Of a stretch of 64,000 nucleotides of DNA, positions 24,581 through 34,182 are shown one piece after another. A program made the position numbers and the translations under genes. The notes beneath the pieces were generated by a model, which did no database searches, was not told the DNA's origin, and saw only the letters and a program-made list of their open reading frames with translations. Every line of letters begins with the position of its first letter. Within the stretch, counting starts at the first letter, position 1. The DNA is from Actinomyces sp. zg-332 (lineage in GTDB: Bacteria; Actinomycetota; Actinomycetes; Actinomycetales; Actinomycetaceae): assembly GCF_011751945.2 (NCBI RefSeq), contig NZ_CP064951.1, forward strand, positions 372,001 to 436,000. The letters are read 5' to 3'.

Positions 24581-26446
24581 TTAATTATTATCGTTCGTAT
24601 CAGGTTCTAATTTTTCTGTTTTCTCTTTATCTTCTTCTTTTATATTAGAGGTAGGTTTTTGAGAGTCATCAGTATTTTTTGAACCTAGTGAGATAATATG
24701 CTTGACAGTCGCACTTGCTACTTCAGAAACATTGTCTTTTACATGCTGAAGTTGTTCGCCTGCTTGTTCAGAAGCGCTTAATAGCTCAGCTTGAACTTTT
24801 TTACGAATAACTTTTCCTAGATGAGAGTAAGGAATTTCTGACAAAATAGCAATTTGTCTAGGTAATGCATAGTGAGAAAGTGATTTTTCAGCCCATTTTC
24901 TGACACTTTCTAAATCTACTTTCATACCTTTTTTCAAAACTATTGCAGCCACGACACTTTCGCCACGCTCTTCTTCTGGTAAACCTACAACGGCTACATC
25001 AGCAATACCGGGCATAGTGCGTACAGCAGCTTCTACTTGGGAAGGATATACGTTAAAACCACCAGTAATAATAATTTCTTTTCGACGGTCTGCCATTATA
25101 ATGAACCCGTCGTCTTCGTATACAAGATCACCTGTGCGAAGCCAACCGTCTTGTAGTACATTATCTGTTTCTTTCTGATTGTTGTAATATCCTTTGAATA
25201 CCTGAGGTCCTTTGACAAGTAATTCTCCTACTTCGCCTATAGGTACTTCAACAGATATATCTTCAGGATCAACAATTTTTACTTCAGTACTAGGGAAAGG
25301 AATACCTAGTGCGCCAGGGCGTCTACTTGAAGATAGAGGATTACCTACTGCAATAGGCGAACTTTCACTCATCCCGTATCCCTCAATAATATATCCGGAA
25401 GTAAGTTTTTCCCAGCTTTCAGCTATTTCTTTATTTAGAGACATTGCGCCAGAAACTGCGTAGCGGATACTCGGAAGTGAATCAATTTTTCTACTATTAG
25501 CAGCTTTTACTATGCGAGAAAACATTGGTGGTACACCTGGTAAAAATGTACAAGGCATTCGTTTCATAGTATCTAGAAACAAATTTTCATCAAATTTAGG
25601 AAGGATAACTTGTGTAGCTACCATACGTATAGCAGCTAAACAACATAGAGTTAAACCAAATGCGTGAAAGAACGGCAATACTGAATAAAAAACTTCAGCA
25701 CCTTCATGCAAGTCTTTGACCCACGCTGCAGACTGTTCAGCATTAGATAGGAGGTTTTTATGAGTTAGGATAACAGATTTTGGTTCACCTGTAGTTCCAC
25801 CTGTATGTAATAGTGCAGCGGTAGAATCACTAGGTATATCAGACGGGAATACAGTCATTTGTCGAGCTTGAGCTACCATAGAGTCCCAATTTGGTATAGA
25901 ACTAGGTAACTTACTACGCATTTTCTTTCGTTCCGCTCGAGCTTTTGGAACTGGAAGACTTAAAAGAACCCTACTGCTGACAGGAAGAGCAGCGGTTAAG
26001 TTAACTGCATAGACTTTATAATTACTGTTAAAACCTGTTAGAACTTTCTCTACAGATTTTTCCCAAGCTATGACTAACTTAGGTGTGCATCGTTTTAACT
26101 GAGATTGTATTTCAGATGTTGGAGCTAGAGGATTATGCTCAGTGGCTACAGCCCCTAATCGGAATATAGCGTATAAAGCTATGATATGCTGTGGGCAGTT
26201 TGGCAGAATCAAAGCAACGTGATCACCACGTCTAATACCAGCAGCGCGTAGAACAGAAGCAGCCTTACCAACTTGTTCATTAAGTTGTTTATAGGTTAAT
26301 TGTTTGCCAAGAAAATCAGTTGCAATTTTATTAGGATAAAATCGCACAGCTTGATCCAGAACGTGAGGAATGGTCACGTCTGGAATGGTAATATCGACTG
26401 GAACACCCTTGACATAATTTTTGTAGTAGCGTTCATTTACAATCAT
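24581..26446 (-). CDS. Long-chain acyl-CoA synthetase-like AMP-binding protein
   Basis: A 621-residue ANL-superfamily adenylate-forming enzyme. The phosphate loop HTGGTTGEPKS is at residues 214-224, the A5 motif GYGMSESSP follows, and GWLRTGDLVYEDDGF and the hinge and C-terminal Lys region (HLGKVIRKKV) are intact. It activates a carboxylic acid with ATP and CoA, most likely a fatty acid. About 65 extra residues follow the catalytic core, ending in a charged Lys/Glu/Asp tail (KEEDKEKTEKLEPDTNDNN). I chose ATG 26446, because TAGGAGT lies 6 bases upstream. ATG 26464 is in frame but has no site. It starts 18 bases after the HelD gene and is co-transcribed with it. Confidence 0.9.
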   Translation of the reverse strand: MIVNERYYKNYVKGVPVDITIPDVTIPHVLDQAVRFYPNKIATDFLGKQLTYKQLNEQVGKAASVLRAAGIRRGDHVALILPNCPQHIIALYAIFRLGAVATEHNPLAPTSEIQSQLKRCTPKLVIAWEKSVEKVLTGFNSNYKVYAVNLTAALPVSSRVLLSLPVPKARAERKKMRSKLPSSIPNWDSMVAQARQMTVFPSDIPSDSTAALLHTGGTTGEPKSVILTHKNLLSNAEQSAAWVKDLHEGAEVFYSVLPFFHAFGLTLCCLAAIRMVATQVILPKFDENLFLDTMKRMPCTFLPGVPPMFSRIVKAANSRKIDSLPSIRYAVSGAMSLNKEIAESWEKLTSGYIIEGYGMSESSPIAVGNPLSSSRRPGALGIPFPSTEVKIVDPEDISVEVPIGEVGELLVKGPQVFKGYYNNQKETDNVLQDGWLRTGDLVYEDDGFIIMADRRKEIIITGGFNVYPSQVEAAVRTMPGIADVAVVGLPEEERGESVVAAIVLKKGMKVDLESVRKWAEKSLSHYALPRQIAILSEIPYSHLGKVIRKKVQAELLSASEQAGEQLQHVKDNVSEVASATVKHIISLGSKNTDDSQKPTSNIKEEDKEKTEKLEPDTNDNN

Positions 26447-26464
26447 ATTAACTCCTAAGAACAT

Positions 26465-28771
26465 TTAAAGAGGCAACTTAGAATTTTTACACGAAACCAC
26501 GTGCAACTTCTTAGTCGCTCTAGTCAAACCGACATATAAATCCCCCAAGCTTTCTTGGGCAATATTGTCAGGGTTGACAAGCATAACGTAGTCATACTCA
26601 AGACCCTTAGTATGACTAGCTTCAATAATAACTATACGATTTTTTGGGAAAATAGCCATTTTATTATGTAAAAAGTCTAATAATAAGTTTTTATAAGTAG
26701 AAAAATCTCTACTACTAAAAACGACCGCTAGTTTGCCTGAATTAGTATCATATTCCTTATCCATATCAGATGAAAGGGTGATAATACCTTGAGAAAGATT
26801 CGTAATAACTTCATTAGTGTCAATGAAGTTCAGACTTGAGTGTTGGTATGAGTTTTCGATTTCTCGTACGCAAGAAACAGGATAATTTACTTTTTTACCT
26901 AAGGAGGACATAATTTCAGTTGCCTTATCCATTATTTGTTTAGGGGTACGATAAGAAATAGTTAGAACTTTTTCAACAATATTCGTCTTAAATATAGGGC
27001 TTAGTAAATCAATCCAACTAGAAAAGGTATTGCTATTGTTGCGACTTTGATCTAAGTCTCCAACTATGGTAAAAGAATGGGAAGGACAACGAGACATCAA
27101 CATTTGCCACTGCATAGGGGAAAGTTCTTGAGCTTCGTCAACAATTACGTGACCAAACTTCCAATTTGGATCGATTAACATAGTTTCTTGTAAATCAAAA
27201 GACTCTCTAAAATTCTGCTCGCTATTTTCTAATAGAGTAGTGGCGTTAACAATTCCGCCACCTAGGTTTTGTGAACTTATAGCTTGTTTTATCTTTGTGA
27301 GTTTTTGTTTCTGTTTAGAATCTTCTTTAGAAGTAGTGTTGCTTTGGATAGGTCCGAGTAATTTGTCTAAATAATCGATAATTGCAACGTCGTTATTTGA
27401 AAAAGATTTTTCTTTGTAGAATAGCAAATCACGAGTAGATTTACTTAGTTTAGGTGCACATTTTTCCAAGAAAGACGGATGCTTATATAACCAATGTAAT
27501 AGTGTATGAGGATCGCATGGTAACCAGCATAAGTTTATAGTGCGTTGAATTTCTGGGTTTGAACGTATAGTTTCACGTATCCAGCTGTCTTCACCGAAGT
27601 CGTTAAACGTATTATTAAAAGTTGATTCATAACGAGATTTCAGCTTATCTAAAATACTCTGTACAAATACTGTACGTGATTCGTTATGAGTTGAATAGCT
27701 ATTTAAAGCCTTATCCATAGACTTTTTGATATCGTTTGGAGAAATTACTAGGTCAACGCTATCTACACGAATGATTCGTGAAGATACAGGGATTTTTCGT
27801 AAGTGCTTTACTGCATTTTCACAAATTTCTTTCCAATACAAATCACCTTTAATGGATGCTAATTTTAAGCTATCTACACGAGAAGGAACAGTGTCTACTC
27901 GTAAATTGGTTATAGTGGAATTTACTACGCCAGTTTCACCTAAAGAAGGGAGTACATTATCGACATAGTTTAGAAAAGTCTTCGAAGGACCTATGACTAG
28001 TACGCCATTGTTTTTTAAACGTTTGCGTTCTTCATATAGGATGAATGCACCTCTATGTAAAGCAACTGCTGTTTTCCCAGTACCAGGTCCACCTTGTACA
28101 AGTAAAATTTCTGAACAACTAGATCGAATTATATCATCTTGCTCTTTCTGTATCGTTGATACAATATCACTCATTTTACTTGTGCGAGCGGTAGATAAAG
28201 CATTTAGTAGGGAATTTTTTCCCACTAATACAGAATTTTCGGTATTTATGCTTTTATCTGTATGAAGTAGAATATCTTGGATTTCCTTAGAGTCAATAGA
28301 TTTATTTAATGAGTCATCTAGAATTTCGTCATCAAATTTTGTCACTTTTCTGGCTGAAGTACTTATGTGTCTACGTAAAATAGTCTTTTTAGGATCTATA
28401 GTGGTTGCTTGGTAAAAAGGCATAGCTGCTTTTGAACGCCAATCTAATAAAATTTGTTCGTTAGTTTTATTAGAGCGTAAACCAACTCTACCTATATAGT
28501 GAATACTACCGTCATTCATATATAGTTTGCCAAATACAAGCTTGTCTTGAATTTGTTCTAGTCTGGTAGCTTCGTCTCCGTAGTGGCTGGAGAAAGCATC
28601 TCTTTCAGTTCTTTCTTGGTGAGTACCTTTAGCACCTTTTTTTTGGATTAACTGCTGTTGACGACGATATTCTGTTTTTAAGAAATCTAATAGATTATAA
28701 GCAGTATTTACAAAGAGCTGTTCTTTGGATAATTCTTTTTCTATATAGTGGTGGTAGCTAGTATTAGTCAA
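26465..28771 (-). CDS. HelD-type RNA polymerase-associated ATPase/helicase (UvrD superfamily)
   Basis: A 768-residue superfamily 1 motor. A coiled-coil N-terminal arm (about 1-100) with QERTERDAFSSHYGDEA is followed by the family motif YIGRVGL and LLDWRSKAAMPFYQAT. Walker A reads QGGPGTGKTAVALHR, Walker B VIVDEAQELSPMQWQML, motif IV SYRTPKQI, and the C-terminal motifs HTKGLEYDYVMLV and LYVGLTRATKKLHV. HelD proteins bind RNA polymerase and release stalled or rifampicin-bound complexes. Actinobacterial HelR has that role. A UvrD-like DNA helicase is the alternative, but the N-terminal motifs favour HelD. The start is TTG 28771 with GAGAG upstream. Confidence 0.9.
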   Translation of the reverse strand: MTNTSYHHYIEKELSKEQLFVNTAYNLLDFLKTEYRRQQQLIQKKGAKGTHQERTERDAFSSHYGDEATRLEQIQDKLVFGKLYMNDGSIHYIGRVGLRSNKTNEQILLDWRSKAAMPFYQATTIDPKKTILRRHISTSARKVTKFDDEILDDSLNKSIDSKEIQDILLHTDKSINTENSVLVGKNSLLNALSTARTSKMSDIVSTIQKEQDDIIRSSCSEILLVQGGPGTGKTAVALHRGAFILYEERKRLKNNGVLVIGPSKTFLNYVDNVLPSLGETGVVNSTITNLRVDTVPSRVDSLKLASIKGDLYWKEICENAVKHLRKIPVSSRIIRVDSVDLVISPNDIKKSMDKALNSYSTHNESRTVFVQSILDKLKSRYESTFNNTFNDFGEDSWIRETIRSNPEIQRTINLCWLPCDPHTLLHWLYKHPSFLEKCAPKLSKSTRDLLFYKEKSFSNNDVAIIDYLDKLLGPIQSNTTSKEDSKQKQKLTKIKQAISSQNLGGGIVNATTLLENSEQNFRESFDLQETMLIDPNWKFGHVIVDEAQELSPMQWQMLMSRCPSHSFTIVGDLDQSRNNSNTFSSWIDLLSPIFKTNIVEKVLTISYRTPKQIMDKATEIMSSLGKKVNYPVSCVREIENSYQHSSLNFIDTNEVITNLSQGIITLSSDMDKEYDTNSGKLAVVFSSRDFSTYKNLLLDFLHNKMAIFPKNRIVIIEASHTKGLEYDYVMLVNPDNIAQESLGDLYVGLTRATKKLHVVSCKNSKLPL

Positions 28772-29185
28772 AGTACTCTCATCTTCGTCTTGATAGTTGC
28801 AATACTATTGTAACTTTTATCAATTATTGCTCAATTTTGAATAGATTTTATCAATAATGGTTAATCAAGTATACATTATTATTTATCTGAAAGGATTCAT
28901 ATTGAAAGTATTTTTATAGTTTGTTTCAAAATAACTATGTACTTATTACTGTTTTTACAAATATGTAAATACACAAATATAACGAATGTATTAAGAACAC
29001 AATCCAATAAATATGTGATTAATATATTCAGAACTAAAAAATACTAGATGAATATAAACATAATAATTGATAGACTAGTAGACTATACTTTAAAGTGTTT
29101 ATGGAATAATTAAAATAATACTTGCGTTTACTATTTGTAGAGTTGATAACTAGACATTTATGGGTATGATAACGAGGAGGGTGTA
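28772..29185. other. Divergent intergenic region, HelD gene to PAC2 gene
   Basis: 414 very AT-rich bases with promoters for both directions expected. No SOS box, RNA gene or convincing small frame was seen. CGAGGAGGG lies before the PAC2 ATG. Confidence 0.4.
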
Positions 29186-30157
29186 ATGGATTCTTTGTAT
29201 GAAGTAGATAATGTAGTTGATGTTAAAACTCCAATCCTCTTGCATAATCTTGAAGGTAACTTAGGAGCTGGGCATGCTAGCTTTATGGTTACTAGGCATC
29301 TATTTAATACTTTGAAGTCTGTTAGGATTGCTACTTTCAAGACTGATGAACTAGTAGATATGAAAGCTTATAGGCCGCTTGCTACTTTTGATGACTGGTG
29401 TCTTGAAGAAGTTAACTTTGTAAACATCACTCTTGACTTGTTATATGATGATAAGGGAACTTCTTTCTTAATGCTGTCTGGTCCGGAGCCATCTCGTTGT
29501 TGGGGAAAATTTGCTAAGTCTATAATTGAGTTAATAAAACCGTATGGAGTTGAAAAAGCTTATACACTTGCTGGTATTTCTACGTATATACCTCACACTC
29601 GTAAAGGTAATGTGGATGTTACCATTACTAATAGAAAATATGATAAAGAACGCAAACAAAGTAATGAGCGTATAAGAGTATTAGCTACTATGGATGTGTT
29701 TTTGCAGTATGAGATGTCTAAAGCAAATATTGACTGTTTCGGGTTGGTTGTTCCCGTTCCTTTTTATCTTGCTGACTCTGATTTTCCTCAAGGTGCTTAT
29801 ATGCTACTAGAGAAATTTACTGCAATGACTAATTTAGTTTTGCCTCTGGGAGATTTAGCTGTGGCTTGTGAACTAGCAGACGGTATGATGAGTAATAGTC
29901 AAGAAATAGCTGAGAACGAGGGCTTGATAAGAGGACTAGAAGAACAATTCGACAGCGGTAATTCTGTAACTTCTAATATTGGTGTTTCTGAAAAACAAAA
30001 TGTTTCTGCTGAGAATTTTCCATCAGGCGATGAATTGGCTGAAAGTATAGAAGCATTTTTGAAGTCTCAAAGTGAGACAGATAATGACATACAAAAAAGT
30101 GTTAAAAGCCAAAATGATAGTTACGGATTTTTAAAGCGTCTATTCGGTAAGAAGTAA
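29186..30157 (+). CDS. PAC2 family protein (proteasome-assembly-chaperone-like)
   Basis: A 323-residue PAC2-domain protein. The opening ILLHNLEGNLGAGHASFMVTRHL, the middle TSFLMLSGPEPSRCWGKFAKSIIELI and the nucleoside-phosphorylase-like core ITNRKYDKER...GLVVPVPFYLADSDFPQGAYMLLEKF, given here as separate landmarks, are typical of the actinobacterial family. In eukaryotes the fold helps assemble proteasomes. The actinobacterial function is not established. The last 90 residues are low-complexity, Ser/Glu/Asn-rich and acidic, ending in a basic GFLKRLFGKK. The ribosome site is strong. It appears monocistronic, with a hairpin about 12 bases after its stop. Confidence 0.88.
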   Translation: MDSLYEVDNVVDVKTPILLHNLEGNLGAGHASFMVTRHLFNTLKSVRIATFKTDELVDMKAYRPLATFDDWCLEEVNFVNITLDLLYDDKGTSFLMLSGPEPSRCWGKFAKSIIELIKPYGVEKAYTLAGISTYIPHTRKGNVDVTITNRKYDKERKQSNERIRVLATMDVFLQYEMSKANIDCFGLVVPVPFYLADSDFPQGAYMLLEKFTAMTNLVLPLGDLAVACELADGMMSNSQEIAENEGLIRGLEEQFDSGNSVTSNIGVSEKQNVSAENFPSGDELAESIEAFLKSQSETDNDIQKSVKSQNDSYGFLKRLFGKK

Positions 30158-30169
30158 GATAATTGGGTG

Positions 30170-30209
30170 TTTAGGCGAGTAGTGAACCTTATATAGTTAC
30201 TCGTCTAAA
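30170..30209 (+). terminator. Stem-loop after the PAC2 gene
   Basis: TTTAGGCGAGTA pairs with TACTCGTCTAAA over 12 bp (one G-U) around a 16-base loop, starting 13 bases after the stop. No T run follows, so it may be a Rho-assisted or processing site rather than an intrinsic terminator. Confidence 0.45.
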
Positions 30210-30652
30210 GTTCCATGTCTGTCTTAGGCTGTTTATGGGCATATAGTCGTTTTTATTGTTATAGTTATTTTACTTACAGAGGCATTGCTTATGTTCAGAA
30301 ACCTATTCATAACACAAGCTAAGCTTTGCAATAAAACTCATTTGTAGAAAAACTATTATCAATTTTGTCATTATAAAATCAAATGCTCGAGAAAAAGTAA
30401 ACACAATACTTATATCTTACATATTAAATATGTTGACTTTGTGCTGATTTCACAGAATGGTCACTCAGGAGTATTACTTGCAAAGTTTCGTTAAATTCTA
30501 TTTATTACTTACGCTTTATTCTTTTTTACGCCTCTTGGAGTGGTGAGTTTCTTACTTAACTTTTACATTCGTGTAAAGATTTATATTTTGTTAGGAAGAA
30601 AGAGATATGAAAGTGGTGTATCAAGTTATAGAAGGAAGTAATGATATGTTTA

Positions 30653-30684
30653 CACTACAGCAATACAGCAATACAGCACTACAG
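30653..30684. repeat. Octamer tandem repeat, four copies
   Basis: CACTACAG, CAATACAG, CAATACAG, CACTACAG run head to tail with no spacer. The two middle copies are identical and the two outer copies differ from them at one base. Confidence 0.9.
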
Positions 30685-30944
30685 CTAAGGCTTATATTTA
30701 TGTGTGGAAGTAAGACATGCTTATATTTAAAAAGGTTACATTAGAGATAACCAGTAATACCGTAGCTGAGCATACATAACTTACAGGTAACAACATGAAA
30801 TTCACTCTTACAGATGAGTAAGTTATAAGCTGTATTCACAATAAAATATTCAAATATGAATAGTTGATTTTTGAGTTATTACAGGGTTTTTCTTCAATAA
30901 ATAGATAGCTCAATTTGTCACTAATACTTCTATATACTTGCAAG

Positions 30945-31235
30945 ACTTATCTCATAAATTTTAGCTTATAAACTTAACCTTATAAATTCAATTTTGTGCT
31001 CCTAAGTCTATGAAATCAAGCTTACAAATTCGAACTTATAAATTCAGCTTTGTAATCCAAAACTTATAACTCCCAAACTTGTAAGCCAAAGTTTATAAAA
31101 CTAAACCTTGTAGCCTCAAAATCTTAGAAGAGCAAGCTTTATGACAATAACCGTATAAACCAAGTTTATAGCTTCAGCTTTCTACAAAGCTCATCCACGT
31201 AAAATAAACTTTATAAATCAAAGCTTACGAATACT
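30945..31235. repeat. Degenerate short-period array of CTTATAAATTCA-like words
   Basis: Some fourteen imperfect copies of CTTATAAA/CTTGTAA/CTTACAAA, mostly followed by TTCA or CCAA, occur at intervals of about 12-17 bases or twice that. Examples are CTTATAAATTCAA (near 30979), CTTACAAATTCGAA (31021) and CTTATAAATTCAG (31035). Decay is too strong for an exact unit to be fixed by eye. Confidence 0.6.
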
Positions 31236-31621
31236 TATTTTAATTACTTGTTTACTTACCGCTATAGATATTTACGAATGCTTATCCTTATAGAAACTTA
31301 CCCCATCAATATAACTATGATACTTTTACAAAAACAGAACAAAGAAATGAGAGTATATAAATTACAAATAACGAGAGTATAAAATAAAATTGCTACTTTA
31401 CCGAAGACGAAAATTTCTAAAAATTAAATCTCACCTACAAGTGGTTTTATACTCACGATATGATATACATCTGTGTGCTTAAAATGATGTAATATTAAAG
31501 AGGGATTTGTTATTTAGATTCCTTTAGAACAATCACTTATATTTTGTGCAGTTTTCTTTGTGTTGCTTGTACGAAGCTGTATTGCTTGTATTAGTGGAAA
31601 TGAAGCAGTGGAGTTTAGAAT

Positions 31622-32851
31622 ATGGTAGTAGATAATCTGAAGCCTCGCTTTGATGATACAGACTGCAATATTCTGCATATTGATATGGATTGCTTCTTTG
31701 CTGCTTGTGAGGAAAAATTTAACCCTCAATTATCTGGAAAGCCTATTATTGTAGGTGGGGTATCTGTAAGGGGAGTTGTTTCAACTGCTAATTACGAAGC
31801 TAGAAAGTTTGGTGTTCATTCAGCTATGGCAACTAAACAAGCACAGGCTAGGTGCCCTAAAGGTGTATTCTTGCGTCCTCGCATGAGCTTATACAAAAAG
31901 ATGAGTAGTGAAATTTTCAAAATTTTTGCGAGGTATACCGACAAAATAGAGCCTATATCTATCGATGAGGCTTTTCTTGATGTATCGTCTCAAACTAGGG
32001 TTTTTGGTTCTCCTGTTGATATAGCTAAGAAAATTAAGAAAGATATTTTTGAAGAACTAGGAATAGTAGCCTCCATAGGCATTGCTCAAAATATGTTTTT
32101 AGCTAAGATTGCTTCAAGCAAATCTAAGCCAGACGGTTTATTAGTAATTCCAAAGAAAGACTCTATGAAGTTTTTATCTCCCATGCCGATATCGGTAATT
32201 TGGGGACTAGGAAAGAAAAGCCAACAACTTTTGCATGCTAAAGGCTATGAAATTGTATCTGATTTATATAAGTTATCAGATCAGGAACTACAGAAAATAC
32301 TAGGTAATTCGCTAGGAACTAAAGTTTTTGATTTAATACGATGTGTTGATCGTAGAAAAGTTGGACAAACAAGTGTAGATAAGTCTTTTTCTAACGAGAG
32401 GACTTTTTCTAACGATATATATGATTATAAAATATTGCGTACCGAAGCTTTATATTTAGTGAAGAAATGCGGGTTTAGTTTGCGAACCCATGAATTTTTA
32501 GCTAAAACAATTTCCTTAAAACTTAAATTTACAGATTTTTCATCTGTCACTCGTGATAAAACTTTATATATTCCAACGGTTGATGATGAGGTTATTTTTG
32601 ATACGATTATGAACTTACTTGAGAGCGTTGATATAAGCAAAGGAGTAAGGTTACTAGGAGTCAAAGTTACTAACCTTATTGATTCAACACATGGTATACC
32701 GCAAGCATTGTTTGATGATTTTTCTGATGCTGTAACTGAAAATTTATCAATTCGTAGAGAAAACGTTTTAAAAGTAAGTGATGAATTGAAAAGTAAGTAT
32801 GGAGAGAGTGTTATTTTTCCTGCTTCTTTGTTGAAACATGAGCATAAATAA
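31622..32851 (+). CDS. dinB: DNA polymerase IV (Y family)
   Basis: A 409-residue translesion polymerase. The metal-binding residues are D21 in ILHIDMDCFFA and D115/E116 in PISIDEAFLDVS. The steric and fingers motif VGGVSVRGVVSTANYEARKFGVHSAM follows the first. A helix-hairpin-helix thumb (ISVIWGLGKKSQQLLHAKG) and a little-finger domain (about 245-360) complete the protein. No GAAC-N4-GTTC box was seen upstream, so there is no visible sign of LexA control. The ATG at 31622 lacks a strong ribosome site. A later start is unlikely, because the first catalytic Asp is already at residue 21. Confidence 0.94.
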   Translation: MVVDNLKPRFDDTDCNILHIDMDCFFAACEEKFNPQLSGKPIIVGGVSVRGVVSTANYEARKFGVHSAMATKQAQARCPKGVFLRPRMSLYKKMSSEIFKIFARYTDKIEPISIDEAFLDVSSQTRVFGSPVDIAKKIKKDIFEELGIVASIGIAQNMFLAKIASSKSKPDGLLVIPKKDSMKFLSPMPISVIWGLGKKSQQLLHAKGYEIVSDLYKLSDQELQKILGNSLGTKVFDLIRCVDRRKVGQTSVDKSFSNERTFSNDIYDYKILRTEALYLVKKCGFSLRTHEFLAKTISLKLKFTDFSSVTRDKTLYIPTVDDEVIFDTIMNLLESVDISKGVRLLGVKVTNLIDSTHGIPQALFDDFSDAVTENLSIRRENVLKVSDELKSKYGESVIFPASLLKHEHK

Positions 32852-32934
32852 TTCTTAATCAAATTTATGCAGAATAATAATTCGAATACGTGTGTTATAT
32901 TATTTATATATTCTTTTTGTTGAGGTGATTACAA

Positions 32935-33249
32935 ATGGCTTTGTCTGAGTATGAAGAAAATATTCTAGCTGAGTTAGAAAATGATTTGAAAGGCGTAGGT
33001 GAGTCTTTCGATGATCATTTTAACGACTCTGACTCTACTGTGAATAAAAATGGTGGACTATTTACATCTTTTAATCCCAGAAAAGCTGTTCTAGGATTTT
33101 TCGGTTTACTTCTTGGTCTAATATTGATTTTATTTGCTGTTTATTCTTACTCTGCTTTTGGTGTTTGGGTCACTGTTTTAGTTGCGATTTTGGGATTTAC
33201 TTCGATGGTGTTTTCGATATCAAAAATATTACAGAGTTTTTCTCTATAG
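32935..33249 (+). CDS. DUF3040 family membrane protein
   Basis: A 104-residue protein starting MALSEYEENILAELENDL, the DUF3040 signature. An acidic stretch follows (about 15-45), then two hydrophobic segments (about 52-73 and 76-97). This family commonly sits just ahead of mraZ and the division cluster in actinobacteria, as it does here. Its function is unknown. The ribosome site is moderate (GAGGTG before the ATG). Confidence 0.88.
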   Translation: MALSEYEENILAELENDLKGVGESFDDHFNDSDSTVNKNGGLFTSFNPRKAVLGFFGLLLGLILILFAVYSYSAFGVWVTVLVAILGFTSMVFSISKILQSFSL

Positions 33250-33708
33250 TTATTTGATTATCGTTTCATAAAAATTGTAGAAATAGCTTAATAATATTTG
33301 TATTATTTGCGTTTTTTTGTATTTACTTGAGTGTACTAAGTGTCTTGTTTCGTGTGCCTTAAAACATTACGGAATTTCTATTAATTAGCCTACATAAATA
33401 GTTCTTATAAAAGTTACCATATTGCTTTAATAGCCTTGGTTACAGATTTATCAGTTTTATAGTTTTTCCAGTGACTCTCGTATTACTTCATTTATTTACA
33501 TCTCTGTTTAACAAATAAAAGAGATTTTCTATATATTTATACTTTTGCGAAAATTTGTAAAATTTTACTCCACTTTATTAAAACCTGTAAAAGCTGATTA
33601 TTTGATAATAAATTATCTATCTTTTGTAACAATTTTTGTGTTTTATATAGAAAAGTGGGGCAAAGTGGGGTATTGTGGTGTGAGCTGGAAAATATAGGAG
33701 GAGGTGTA
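33250..33708. promoter_or_regulatory. mraZ promoter region with MraZ-type operator boxes
   Basis: 459 bases. TGGGG occurs at 33656 and 33666, TGGTG at 33676 and TGGAA at 33686, exactly 10 bases apart. Direct TGGGG-like repeats with helical spacing are the known MraZ binding pattern. The rest is AT-rich. A promoter would be expected just upstream of 33650. Confidence 0.8.
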
Positions 33709-34140
33709 ATGTTTTTAGGTACTTATGAACCGAAGTTGGACGAAAAATTTAGACTTATTTTGCCTGCTAAATATCGTGAACAACTTGAAAATGGTTTGGT
33801 AATTACTAAAGGACAAGAACACTGCCTTTACGTTTTTCCTGTTTCAGAATTCGAAAGTATGTATTCCGAGCTTAAAAAAGCGCCTCTTACTTCCAAACAA
33901 GCTAGGGATTACATACGTGTGATACTTTCTGGGGCAAATAACGAGATTCCTGACAAACAAGGTAGAATCACTATCCCTCAGCAACTACGCTCTTATGCTA
34001 ACTTACACAGAGAAGTCACAGTAATTGGGGCAGGATCTAGAGTTGAAATATGGGATAGACAGACTTGGAATGAATATATAGAAAAACAAGAGAGCGGATT
34101 TGCTGACACTGAGGAAGAAATTATTCCAGGAATATTCTAA
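33709..34140 (+). CDS. mraZ: Transcriptional regulator MraZ
   Basis: A 143-residue protein made of two SpoVT-AbrB-like halves ([23 protein letters not shown] and [22 protein letters not shown], cited as landmarks). MraZ represses its own operon by binding TGGGG repeats, and such repeats lie directly upstream. I start at ATG 33709 because GGAGGAGG precedes it by 4 bases. The in-frame GTG at 33655 would place the operator inside the coding region and has no ribosome site. First gene of the dcw cluster, with rsmH 42 bases downstream. Confidence 0.95.
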   Translation: MFLGTYEPKLDEKFRLILPAKYREQLENGLVITKGQEHCLYVFPVSEFESMYSELKKAPLTSKQARDYIRVILSGANNEIPDKQGRITIPQQLRSYANLHREVTVIGAGSRVEIWDRQTWNEYIEKQESGFADTEEEIIPGIF

Positions 34141-34182
34141 CCACTAACTACCTGAAGACGCTGTATATAGAAAGGAGGAGAA

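Larger units (their letters stand above)
30158..31621. other. Repeat-rich gene-free region of 1.46 kb
   Basis: No protein-like frame with a ribosome site was found. The region holds the hairpin after the PAC2 gene, an 8-bp tandem repeat at 30653-30684 and a degenerate CTTATAAATTCA-type array over about 30945-31235. No tRNA, SRP RNA or RNase P RNA core was recognised. Confidence 0.5.

Noticed and set aside
30945-31235. CRISPR array
   Set aside because: Repeats are short and degenerate, with no constant repeat of 24-37 bases and no regular unique spacers. No cas genes are nearby.
31400-31621. LexA box for dinB
   Set aside because: No GAAC-N4-GTTC or single-mismatch version close to the dinB start. 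The best candidate (GAACAATCACTT) is too poor.
33655-33708. GTG start for mraZ at 33655
   Set aside because: It lies within the TGGGG operator repeats, while ATG 33709 has GGAGGAGG before it and gives the normal MraZ N-terminus.
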